The translations under genes were made by a program, and so were the position numbers. The notes beneath the pieces were generated by a model, which did no database searches, was not told where the DNA came from, and was given only the letters and a program-made list of their open reading frames with translations. From CAVVAL01 sp963742725 (GTDB lineage: Bacteria > Actinomycetota > Actinomycetes > Mycobacteriales > Cryptosporangiaceae), in contig CAVUMX010000003.1 in the NCBI GenBank assembly GCA_963742725.1, positions 434,001 to 498,000 on the forward strand: a stretch of 64,000 bases of DNA. The letters are read 5' to 3'. Positions 24,652-33,610 of the stretch are shown here, piece by piece. The stretch's first letter is position 1; each line of letters starts with the position of its first letter.

Positions 24652-25653
24652 GTGCACGCGCACAAGCATTGGTGGCACGTGCTGCGCCACCGGCTCGTCC
24701 CGCACTCCCACGACAGCGCCGACAAGGTCGATCCGGCGATGGAGTCCTCCCGTGACGGGATGCGCGCACTGTGGATCTCGCTGGCCGCGCTCGGCGCCAC
24801 CGCGGCGGCGCAGGCGGTGGTCGTGGTGCTGTCGGGCTCGGTGGCGCTGCTGTCGGACACCGCGCACAACGTCGCCGACGCGTTGACGGCCGTCCCGCTC
24901 GGCATCGCGTTCCTGGTTGGACGGCGCGCGGCGACGCGATCCTTCACCTATGGCTTCGGGCGTGCCGAGGATCTGGCCGGCATCGTGATCGTGCTGGTGA
25001 TCGCCGCGTCGGCGGTACTGGCGGCGTGGCAGGGCATCGACCGCCTGCTGCACCCGGTCGCGATCAGCCACCTGCCGGCGGTGGCGGCGGCGGGCGTCAT
25101 CGGGTTCGCCGGCAACGAGCTGGTGGCCCGGTACCGGATCCGGGTCGGACGGCGGATCGGATCGGCGGCCCTCGTCGCCGACGGACTCCACGCCCGTACC
25201 GACGGCTTCACCTCACTGGCCGTCGTCGCGGCGGCGGCCGGTGCGTGGGTTGGGTGGAGCTGGGCGGACCCGGTGGTCGGACTGGCGATCGCGGTGGCCA
25301 TCGTGGTCGTCCTGAAGGACGCGGCGCGCGAGGTCGGGCGGCGACTGATGGACGCCGTCGACCCCGCGCTGGTGGACCAGGCCGAAGAGACGCTGCGGGC
25401 CATTCCGGGCGTGCGCGAGGTGAGCCGTGTCCGGCTGCGCTGGATCGGCCATAACCTGCACGCCGAGGCCGACCTGGTCGTGGACGCCGACCTGACGCTC
25501 GTCGCCGCCCACGGCATCGCCGCCGACGCCGAGCACCAGCTCACCCATGCCGTGCCGAGGCTGGTCACGGCCACGGTCCACACCGACCCCGCCAGCCACC
25601 CCGGCGCGCACCACCACATCGACCTGTCCCACGAGCGCCGGTCCACCTCCTGA
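24652..25653 (+). CDS. cation diffusion facilitator (Zn/Co/Mn efflux)
   Basis: 333 residues from GTG 24652 (GGAAGGGGG upstream). Six helices with the intramembrane metal site: helix 2 SDTAHNVAD and helix 5 ADGLHARTDGFTS (HxxxD). The cytoplasmic C-terminal domain (REVSRVRLRWIGHNLHAEADLVVD) is the usual CDF dimer domain, and there are His-rich ends (HAHKHWWH; HPGAHHHIDL) that may bind metal. Exports divalent cations in exchange for protons. Confidence 0.93.
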   Translation: MHAHKHWWHVLRHRLVPHSHDSADKVDPAMESSRDGMRALWISLAALGATAAAQAVVVVLSGSVALLSDTAHNVADALTAVPLGIAFLVGRRAATRSFTYGFGRAEDLAGIVIVLVIAASAVLAAWQGIDRLLHPVAISHLPAVAAAGVIGFAGNELVARYRIRVGRRIGSAALVADGLHARTDGFTSLAVVAAAAGAWVGWSWADPVVGLAIAVAIVVVLKDAAREVGRRLMDAVDPALVDQAEETLRAIPGVREVSRVRLRWIGHNLHAEADLVVDADLTLVAAHGIAADAEHQLTHAVPRLVTATVHTDPASHPGAHHHIDLSHERRSTS

Positions 25654-25780
25654 CGGGCACTACCGACAGTGATGGTCCGTTTGCTGACCGCAAGTTCTGT
25701 AACGCCTGATTGAAACCGTCCGATACTTGGCCAACGACGCCTGAACGGCGCGTAAACGTCGGACGAAAGCAGGGTCAACC

Positions 25781-27535
25781 ATGACACTGCGTAATCGCCG
25801 GTTACTTCCGGTGGCCGCACTTGTCCTCGCTGTTCTGCTCCCCGCGACACCGGCTCCGGCCAATCCCCCCGAGTTGCTGGCGACCCCGGCTCCAGCTCGC
25901 ACGGACGGCCCGAGCACGGCGTCCTACCTGCACGACGTCTCGGAACCCGTGCCGGGCGTCACCGTCACCGGATCGATCGTCGAACACCACCGGGTCACCG
26001 CGCCGGACGGCGTGGAACTGGACACCTGGATCGTGCGGCCGCCGGTCGCCGGGCGCGTGCCGGTCGTGCTCGACGTGACGCCGTACTACGGCGGCGGCTC
26101 GCCGATCCGCGAAGGCGGAGCGGGCCATCTGCTCGGCGCCAAGGCCGATCTGCTGATACCGCGCGGCTACGCGTACGGCATCGCCTCGCTCCGCGGTACC
26201 GGCAACTCCGGCGGGTGCTTCACCATCGGCGGCCCCACCGAAGCGAAGGACACCGCCGCCGTCATCGAGCACTACGGCCGGCAGCCGTGGTCCAACGGGC
26301 GGGTCGGCCTCATCGGGGCCAGCTACGACGGCACCGCGCCGCAGGACGTCTGGGTCGAGGCGCCTCCGTCGCTGAAGACGATCGTGCCGGCCAGCGGCAT
26401 CTCCGACCTGTACAAGTACAGCTTCGTCAACGGCGTCCCGATCAAGCTCCAGGGCTTCTCGTTCAACACCTACTACTGGGGGCTGGTCGGCTTGAGCCCC
26501 TCAGGTCTGTACACAGGCAGCAACCAGCTCCGCGATCCGGTGAACGTGCCCGGCGCGGTCACCGGAGAGATCTGCGCCGACCAGGTGTGGGTGCAGGAGG
26601 GCGGCGTCTCGTCGACTCTCGATGGCAACAAGGACGGCTACTGGCAGCTGCGCGACTTCGGCGCCGAGCTGCGCGCGGCCCCGGACAAGCAACGGGCCAG
26701 CGTGTTCTACATCCACGGGCTGCAGGACTGGAACGTCAAGCCGCACAACATGGACGGTTGGCTGGCGGACGTCCAGAATGCGGGGGCGCCGTTCAAGGCC
26801 TGGCTCGGTCAGTGGGGCCACGCGTGGCCGGATCGTGCGGACTGGTCGCAGGTGCTGGTCGCGTGGTTCGACGAGTTCCTCAAGGAACGCGACACCGGGA
26901 TCCTCGACGCGCCGCCGATCCAGATCCAGGACGACACCGGCCGCTGGCGGCACGAGAAGACGTGGCTGTCCGGTGCCACGAAGGACGTCACGCTGCACCC
27001 CCGAGCCGACGGGTCGCTCGGCGGCGCCCAGGGCACCGGCACCGTCCGCTACTACGACTACCAGGGGCGGCTCCCGTCGATTCTCGATGAAACCGTCACC
27101 GGGCGCGGAACCGGCCGGGTCGTGTTCACCTCCGCTCCGCTGGACCGCGACGTCGTCCTGTCGGGCATGCCTCGCTTCGAAGGCACCGTCACCGCGACCG
27201 GCAACAAGGCGAGCCTGGTGCTGTCCCTTGTGGAGGCATGTGCGGGGAGCGAGCCGCGCCCGTTCAACTGGGCGGCGCAGAGCCTCAACCACGTGGCGGA
27301 TCCGGCGGCCGGGCGGTTGAGCGTGGCCAGCCTGCCGCAGCGGGTGGGGGTCGACTTCTTCCCCCAGGACACGGTGCTGCGGGCGGGCTGCCAGATCAGC
27401 CTGATCGCGGCCGGCAACACTGTCGGCACGCAGCCGAGCGTGCAGCCGGTCAGCGACGGTTCGACGATCGTCCTCGATCTCGGCGATGCTCGCATCACCC
27501 TGCCGGTCGACACCTCGTTGCGGTTCGAACGCTGA
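25781..27535 (+). CDS. secreted CocE/NonD (S15-type) hydrolase
   Basis: 584 residues with a signal peptide (LPVAALVLAVLLPATPAPA). Alpha/beta-hydrolase core: nucleophile Ser181 in GASYDG, acid Asp316 in HGLQDWNV, His347 in QWGHAWP. A C-terminal jelly-roll domain (FTSAPLDRDVVLSGMPRFEGTVTA...) is typical of Xaa-Pro dipeptidyl-peptidase C. It is either a secreted X-prolyl dipeptidyl aminopeptidase or an esterase. The usual signature G-x-S-Y-x-G is present. Preceded by a 127-bp gap in which I see nothing definite. Confidence 0.88.
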   Translation: MTLRNRRLLPVAALVLAVLLPATPAPANPPELLATPAPARTDGPSTASYLHDVSEPVPGVTVTGSIVEHHRVTAPDGVELDTWIVRPPVAGRVPVVLDVTPYYGGGSPIREGGAGHLLGAKADLLIPRGYAYGIASLRGTGNSGGCFTIGGPTEAKDTAAVIEHYGRQPWSNGRVGLIGASYDGTAPQDVWVEAPPSLKTIVPASGISDLYKYSFVNGVPIKLQGFSFNTYYWGLVGLSPSGLYTGSNQLRDPVNVPGAVTGEICADQVWVQEGGVSSTLDGNKDGYWQLRDFGAELRAAPDKQRASVFYIHGLQDWNVKPHNMDGWLADVQNAGAPFKAWLGQWGHAWPDRADWSQVLVAWFDEFLKERDTGILDAPPIQIQDDTGRWRHEKTWLSGATKDVTLHPRADGSLGGAQGTGTVRYYDYQGRLPSILDETVTGRGTGRVVFTSAPLDRDVVLSGMPRFEGTVTATGNKASLVLSLVEACAGSEPRPFNWAAQSLNHVADPAAGRLSVASLPQRVGVDFFPQDTVLRAGCQISLIAAGNTVGTQPSVQPVSDGSTIVLDLGDARITLPVDTSLRFER

Positions 27536-27560
27536 TCGCCGGCTCGGCGCCCGGCCGCGG

Positions 27561-28220
27561 TCAGGCTGGGCGCTGGGCCAGGAGGTAGGAGCGGCGGCTG
27601 GGGTACTCCGCGCCGGGCCAGGGCTGCCGGACCATCTCCGACATGACGGTGAACCCGGCTGCTTCGATGTCCCGGATGACATCGGCGGGGTCGAGGAAGA
27701 ACGCGTCGACGTCGACCGCCTCGCCGAACCAGTCGGTGAGGTGGTTGACGTCGCCGGCGGCGAAGTCCGGGCTGTCGATGTGGAACGCGACGAGCAGCCA
27801 GCCGCCGGGACGGACCGTCCGGGCGAACTCGTGGCAGGCGGTGGCGCGTTCGGCGGGCGTGAGGTGGATGATCGAGTACATCGCGACGGCGCCTGACCAC
27901 GCGTCGTCGTCGGCGGGCAGTTCCGTCATCGATCCCACGGCGAAGGCCAGCGCCGGGGCGTGCCGGCGGGCGATGTCGATCATGCCGGGGGACAGGTCGA
28001 TGCCGACCACGTCCGGATGCCGCGCGGCGAGGAAGCGGGTGACGTGCCCGGGGCCGCAGCCCACGTCGGCGACCGTCCCCTCGCCGGCGAGTTCGAGGAA
28101 GCCGTCCAGCAGCGCGCGGTCCAGCGGCTTGCCGTCGAGTTCGTCCCGGAGCTGGGCGTCGTAGGTGCCGGCGATCGCGTCGTAGGTGGCCTGGACCCCG
28201 ACGGCCACATGAGGTCGCAT
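27561..28220 (-). CDS. class I SAM-dependent methyltransferase
   Basis: 219 residues from ATG 28220 (GTG 28229 possible). SAM motif I VADVGCGPGHVTRFLAARH, post-I VVGIDLSPGMID, and motif YSIIHL...RTVRPGGWLLVAFH are clear Methyltransf_11/25 features. Starts TYDAIAGTYDAQL, typical of small-molecule methylases. Substrate unknown. Confidence 0.9.
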   Translation of the reverse strand: MRPHVAVGVQATYDAIAGTYDAQLRDELDGKPLDRALLDGFLELAGEGTVADVGCGPGHVTRFLAARHPDVVGIDLSPGMIDIARRHAPALAFAVGSMTELPADDDAWSGAVAMYSIIHLTPAERATACHEFARTVRPGGWLLVAFHIDSPDFAAGDVNHLTDWFGEAVDVDAFFLDPADVIRDIEAAGFTVMSEMVRQPWPGAEYPSRRSYLLAQRPA

Positions 28221-28239
28221 GTGCCCCACCGTAGTGCGG

Positions 28240-28485
28240 CTACGCCATCAGCTCGTCCAGGCGGCGGACGAGGTAGTCGCGTACCGGATCGGTGTCGGCC
28301 AGCTCGATCGCGGTCCGGTACTCCGCCGCCGCCTCGGCGTGGCGACCGAGCCGCCGCAGCAGGTCGGCGCGGGTGGCCGGCAGCAGGTGGTAGCCGGTGA
28401 GCTGCCCGTCCGCGGCAAGGCGATCGACCAGGACCAACGGCGGGTTCGTGACGGCGGTCTGCCCGTACCGGACCGGCCTGTCCAC
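28240..28485 (-). pseudogene. C-terminal remnant of a DUF6596-type ECF sigma factor
   Basis: The frame ends LVLVDRLAADGQL then GYHLLPATRADLLRRLGRHA and AAAEYRTAIELADTDPVRDYLVRRLDEL. This is the conserved helical tail of the long ECF sigma factors that carry a DUF6596/TPR-like C-terminus. Everything upstream of that tail (sigma regions 2 and 4) is missing: the frame begins with unrelated residues at the junction with the carbohydrate-binding remnant near 28450-28510. A broken gene. Confidence 0.75.
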
Positions 28486-28486
28486 C

Positions 28487-29154
28487 TGCGACCGGCCGGT
28501 GCGGCGGGTGCCCCGGACGACCCTGTCCGTGACGCCGGCTCAGGCGGAGATCCGGGCCGGCGGGACGGTCGAGGTCACCGGCATGTTCAGCCTTCCGTCC
28601 GGCGGGCCGCTCAGCGACGTCCGGCTGAGTGCCGCGCCGCACACCGGATGGACGGCGAGCGGCAGCGCGGTCACCCGGAGCGTGCTGCGCGGCGGCGAGT
28701 CGATCACCGGCCGATGGCGCTTTACCGCGACGGCGAACGCCACGTCGGGAGACCTGCCGGTCGTGGCGACCTACCGCTACCCGGTCGACCCGGCGCAGCT
28801 GCCCGTGCACGTCGAGGAGGTCGTCCGCGTGATGGTCGCCCCTACCGGCACACCGCACGCGAGTGACCTGCCGTTCCTCACAGAGACCAACGGATGGGGC
28901 CCGGTCGAACGGGACACCTCGAACGGCGAGTCCGCCGGCGGCGACGGCGCCACCCTGGCCATCGGCGGGACGACGTACGCCAAGGGCATCGGCATGCACG
29001 CACCCGGCGCGGCCACGGTCTGGCTCGGCGGCGCCTGCACCCGCTTCCGGGCTGATGTGGGGATCGACGACGAGGTCACCGAGCCCGGGACGGCGGCGAC
29101 GGCCGGAACTTCGACCACGCGGACTGGGGCGGAGCGCGCCTGACCTGCTCGTAG
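28487..29154 (+). pseudogene. remnant of a secreted glycosidase: NEW3-like and NPCBM domains
   Basis: The plus strand reads TTLSVTPAQAEIRAGGTVEV (NPCBM-associated NEW3-type beta sandwich), then an NPCBM carbohydrate-binding domain: FLTETNGWGPVERDTSNG...GTTYAKGIGMHAPGAATVWL. At about 29085 the frame changes and the final NPCBM strand appears in another frame, DGGDGRNFDHADWGGARLTC, to a TAG at 29152; about 40 residues in between are absent. The 5' catalytic part is also gone. Such domains end alpha-galactosidase-like (GH27) and other secreted enzymes. Fused end-to-end with a sigma-factor remnant. Confidence 0.7.
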
Positions 29155-29198
29155 ACGGCAGGTACGCTGCCCGGAGTCCAGTGCCGGTAGGAGGACTT

Positions 29199-29573
29199 GT
29201 GGCGCGCTGGCCGGTGCTGGCAGTGATCTCGATCGGTGGCGCGTCGGGAGCGCTGGCCCGGTACGGGCTGCTGGTGGCGTTTCCGACCGCCCCGGGCGGC
29301 TTCGGATGGGCGACGTTCTGGACGAACGTGTCCGGGTGCCTGCTCATCGGCGTCCTGATGGCGTTCACCGAGGATGCCCGTCCGCTGCTCCGGCCGTTCC
29401 TGGGCGTCGGCGTGCTCGGCGGGTTCACGACGTTCTCCACGTACGTCCTCGATATCCAGCAGGCAGACTCGGCGTCCGTCGGGCTGGCGTACCTGGCCGC
29501 GACGGTGGTGGGCGCGCTGCTCGCCGTCTGGATCGGCGCGGCGGTCGGCCGTGCGCTGCGGCGGCGCCCGTGA
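29199..29573 (+). CDS. crcB: CrcB/Fluc fluoride channel subunit 1
   Basis: 124 residues from GTG 29199 with TAGGAGGA upstream. Four helices with the Fluc hallmarks: GGASGALARYGL at the start, WATFWTNVSGCLLIGVLM, and GVLGGFTTFSTYVLD. Exports fluoride as a dual-topology dimer; with the overlapping second gene a heterodimer of opposite topologies is likely, as in other paired actinobacterial crcB genes. No fluoride riboswitch is visible upstream. Confidence 0.93.
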   Translation: MARWPVLAVISIGGASGALARYGLLVAFPTAPGGFGWATFWTNVSGCLLIGVLMAFTEDARPLLRPFLGVGVLGGFTTFSTYVLDIQQADSASVGLAYLAATVVGALLAVWIGAAVGRALRRRP

Positions 29574-29932
29574 CCCTGCTGCTGGTGGCGCTCGGCGCCG
29601 CGGTCGGCGCACCGCTGCGCTACCTCATCGACCAGGCCGTCCAGGCCCGCCACGGCACGCGGTTCCCCTGGGGCACGCTGGCCGTGAACGTGGCCGGGTC
29701 GTTGCTGCTCGGCTTCCTGGCAGGCCTGCCGGCGAGCGGCACGGTGAGCGCGCTGGCCGGAACCGGGTTCTGCGGCGCCCTGACGACGTACTCCACGTTC
29801 GGCTACGAGACGTTGCGCCTGTTCGAGGAGGGCGCTCGGTTCCGCGCCGCCGCGAACGTCATCGCCGGCGTGGTCGCCGGCCTCGTGGCTGGCTGCTGCG
29901 GGCTGGCTCTCGCGCAGGCCCTCACCGGATAG
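29570..29932 (+). CDS. crcB: CrcB/Fluc fluoride channel subunit 2
   Basis: 120 residues; GTG overlaps the upstream stop (GTGA), coupling both subunits. Contains GAAVGAPLRYLIDQ, FPWGTLAVNVAGSLLLGFL and GFCGALTTYSTFGYET, the paralogous equivalents of the first subunit's motifs. Followed by a strong terminator. Confidence 0.93.
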   Translation: MTLLLVALGAAVGAPLRYLIDQAVQARHGTRFPWGTLAVNVAGSLLLGFLAGLPASGTVSALAGTGFCGALTTYSTFGYETLRLFEEGARFRAAANVIAGVVAGLVAGCCGLALAQALTG

Positions 29933-29935
29933 CGG

Positions 29936-29963
29936 ACGGGGAGCCGGATGTCCGGCTCCCCGT
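29936..29963. terminator. bidirectional terminator
   Basis: Perfect 13-bp inverted repeat ACGGGGAGCCGGA / TCCGGCTCCCCGT with 2-nt centre, between convergent crcB and chitinase genes. Confidence 0.85.
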
Positions 29964-29975
29964 CGCCGGTGTTGA

Positions 29976-31688
<1,713 letters not shown>

Positions 31689-31768
31689 GTCCTCGAAGAC
31701 GGGAAGGAGGGTGCTTGAGGGGGATGGGCGCAACGCCCGCCGCGTCGTGCTGTCGAGGAGCCACCCAT

Positions 31769-31798
31769 ACGTTAGAAAGGACTAGACCATTCGGTCAA
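31769..31798 (-). promoter_or_regulatory. chitinase promoter
   Basis: On the minus strand TTGACC (31793-31798), 18-bp spacer, TAACGT (31769-31774). The spacer contains a chitin-box-like 12-mer, the arrangement seen in Streptomyces chitinase promoters. Confidence 0.6.
31778..31789 (-). promoter_or_regulatory. chitin box / DasR-like site 1
   Basis: Minus strand TGGTCTAGTCCT, one to two changes from the DasR consensus core TGGTCTAGACCA, located between the -35 and -10 boxes of the chitinase promoter. Confidence 0.55.
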
Positions 31799-31806
31799 TG
31801 GCAACT

Positions 31807-31818
31807 TGGTCTACACCT
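31807..31818 (+). promoter_or_regulatory. chitin box / DasR-like site 2
   Basis: TGGTCTACACCT, related to site 1 in inverted orientation, 9 bp upstream of the -35 box. Two copies 29 bp apart resemble the repeat pairs of Streptomyces chi promoters. Confidence 0.5.
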
Positions 31819-31913
31819 TTACTTTCCTGCCACGACATGTCGGAGGTTGTATCGATCAAGCAGCATCCGGTGCGCCCGGTAGGCTCGCTGGTGGACGAGG
31901 ACGGAGTGGTCGC

Positions 31914-32399
31914 ATGAAGCCTCCCGCGCACGCACGCAGGACGCACCTGCCGGGGGTGGGTGACCGGTACGACCTCGAAACCCGGTCGGGCCGGCACTTG
32001 TCCGTGGTGGTGCACCAGGACGGCCGGCGGATCCTGTCCTTCCACGACCCCGAGGACGACGACAGCTGCAAGGACGCCGCTCCGCTGTCGCAGGCGGAGG
32101 CGGCGACGCTGGCGCACCTGCTCACCCCTGACCCGATCGTGGACCTGCCCCAGCATCTCGAGATCGACCTGCTGACCAGGCACATCCCGATCACCGCGAA
32201 GTCCCCGTTCAATGGGCGGACGCTGGGGGAGACGCAGGCACGGTCCCGGACCGGTGCGTCCATCGTGGCGGTGTTGCGCCGCACCGGCGCGGTACCGTCC
32301 CCGACGCCCGACTTCCGCTTCGCAACGGAGGACACGCTCGTCGTCGTGGGCACCCGCGAGGGCGTGGACGCGGTCGCCGACCTGATCGCCGGCGGGTAG
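31914..32399 (+). CDS. cation:proton antiporter regulatory subunit (KhtT/TrkA-C type)
   Basis: 161 residues. N-terminal LPGVGDRYDLETRSGRHLSVVVHQDGRRILSF is the start of KhtT-like proteins and the C-terminal half is a TrkA-C (RCK_C) ligand domain (SPFNGRTLGETQARSRTGASIVAVLRRTGAVPSPTPDFRFATEDTLVVVGT). Binds nucleotides such as c-di-AMP in related systems. Precedes the antiporter by 5 bp, so together they form a two-subunit K+/H+ antiporter. Confidence 0.9.
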   Translation: MKPPAHARRTHLPGVGDRYDLETRSGRHLSVVVHQDGRRILSFHDPEDDDSCKDAAPLSQAEAATLAHLLTPDPIVDLPQHLEIDLLTRHIPITAKSPFNGRTLGETQARSRTGASIVAVLRRTGAVPSPTPDFRFATEDTLVVVGTREGVDAVADLIAGG

Positions 32400-32404
32400 A
32401 CCGC

Positions 32405-33610
32405 GTGCACGGCACCGCCGCCCTGCTCATCGAACTCGGGGCGATCATCCTGACCCTGGGGATACTGGGTCGCCTCGCCGGGCGCATCGGCTTCTCGCCC
32501 ATCCCGCTCTACCTGCTCGCCGGGCTCGCGTTCGGGCACGGCGGACTGATCCCGCTGAACGCCAGCGAGGAGTTCACCGCGATCGGCGCCGAGATCGGCG
32601 TCATCCTGCTCCTGCTGCTCCTCGGGCTGGAGTACAGCGCGTCGGACCTGGTCACCAGCCTCCGGACCCAGTACCCGTCCGGCATCGTCGACATCGTGCT
32701 CAACGCGACTCCGGGCGCCGCCGTCGCGCTGATCCTCGGGTGGGGCCCGGTGGCCGCCGTCGCGCTGGCCGGCGTCACCTGGATCTCGTCCTCGGGTGTC
32801 ATCGCGAAGGTTCTCGGCGATCTCGGGCGTCTCGGCAACCGCGAGACACCGGTGATCCTCGGCGTCCTCGTCATCGAGGATCTCGCGATGGCGGTCTACC
32901 TGCCGATCCTCACCGCACTGCTGGCCGGCGTGAGCCTCGTGGCCGGCTCCCTCACCCTCCTCGTCTCCCTCGGCGCCGTCGGCGCGGTCCTGTACCTCGC
33001 GCTGCGCCACGGCCGGCTGATCAGTCGCGCCGTGTCCTCCGACAGCTCTGAGATGCTGCTGCTCGTAGTCCTCGGACTCACGCTGCTCGTCGCGGGGGCG
33101 GCCCAGCAGCTCCAGGTCTCGGCGGCGGTCGGTGCGTTCCTGGTGGGCATCGCCCTGTCCGGCGAGGTCGCCGAGGGTGCCCGGAGCCTGCTGACACCGC
33201 TGCGCGACCTGTTCGCCGCCGTGTTCTTCGTCTTCTTCGGACTGAGCACCGACCCCGCGGACATCCCGCCCGTCCTGGTCCCGGCGCTGATCCTGGCGAT
33301 CGTGACCGTGCTGACCAAGATCGCCACGGGCTGGTACGCGGCGCGGCGCGCCGGCGTCAAACCGGCCGGACGCTGGCGCGCCGGGGGAACGCTGGTCGCC
33401 CGTGGCGAGTTCTCGATCGTCATCGCGGGCCTGGCGGCGGCGACCGAGCCCCGGATCGGCCCGCTCGCCACCGCCTATGTCCTGATCCTGGTCATCCTCG
33501 GCCCGGTCGCCGCGCGGTTCACCGAGCCGCTGGCCACCCGCCTCACCCGCCGCTGGCGTACGGCGCGATCAGCGGTCCCGGACGCCGAGGAGACCCACGC
33601 CCTCGGGTGA
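32405..33610 (+). CDS. CPA2 cation:proton antiporter (KhtU/KefB-like)
   Basis: 401 residues from GTG 32405; 11-12 helices with the Na/H-exchanger fold: FSPIPLYLLAGLAFG, LLLLGLEYSASDL, VLVIEDLAMAVYLPIL (the conserved acidic pair ED), and ARGEFSIVIAG near the end. Lacks a fused KTN domain, which is provided in trans by the preceding regulatory protein. Probable K+(Na+)/H+ exchange for pH or osmotic homeostasis. The 3' end overlaps the convergent GH87 gene by 42 bp. Confidence 0.92.
   Translation: MHGTAALLIELGAIILTLGILGRLAGRIGFSPIPLYLLAGLAFGHGGLIPLNASEEFTAIGAEIGVILLLLLLGLEYSASDLVTSLRTQYPSGIVDIVLNATPGAAVALILGWGPVAAVALAGVTWISSSGVIAKVLGDLGRLGNRETPVILGVLVIEDLAMAVYLPILTALLAGVSLVAGSLTLLVSLGAVGAVLYLALRHGRLISRAVSSDSSEMLLLVVLGLTLLVAGAAQQLQVSAAVGAFLVGIALSGEVAEGARSLLTPLRDLFAAVFFVFFGLSTDPADIPPVLVPALILAIVTVLTKIATGWYAARRAGVKPAGRWRAGGTLVARGEFSIVIAGLAAATEPRIGPLATAYVLILVILGPVAARFTEPLATRLTRRWRTARSAVPDAEETHALG

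Noticed and set aside
25654..25780. Gap between the CDF transporter and the secreted hydrolase
   Set aside because: A slightly AT-richer patch with TTGAAA is present, but no convincing -10 partner or palindrome.
29100..29198. Possible fluoride riboswitch before crcB
   Set aside because: I looked for the crcB motif pseudoknot pattern and saw neither the conserved GGNGAUGG-type start nor the expected stems.
27980..29653. 557-codon minus-strand open frame across the remnant region and crcB
   Set aside because: Arg/Pro-rich shadow antisense to crcB and out of frame with the sigma-factor tail; no domain.
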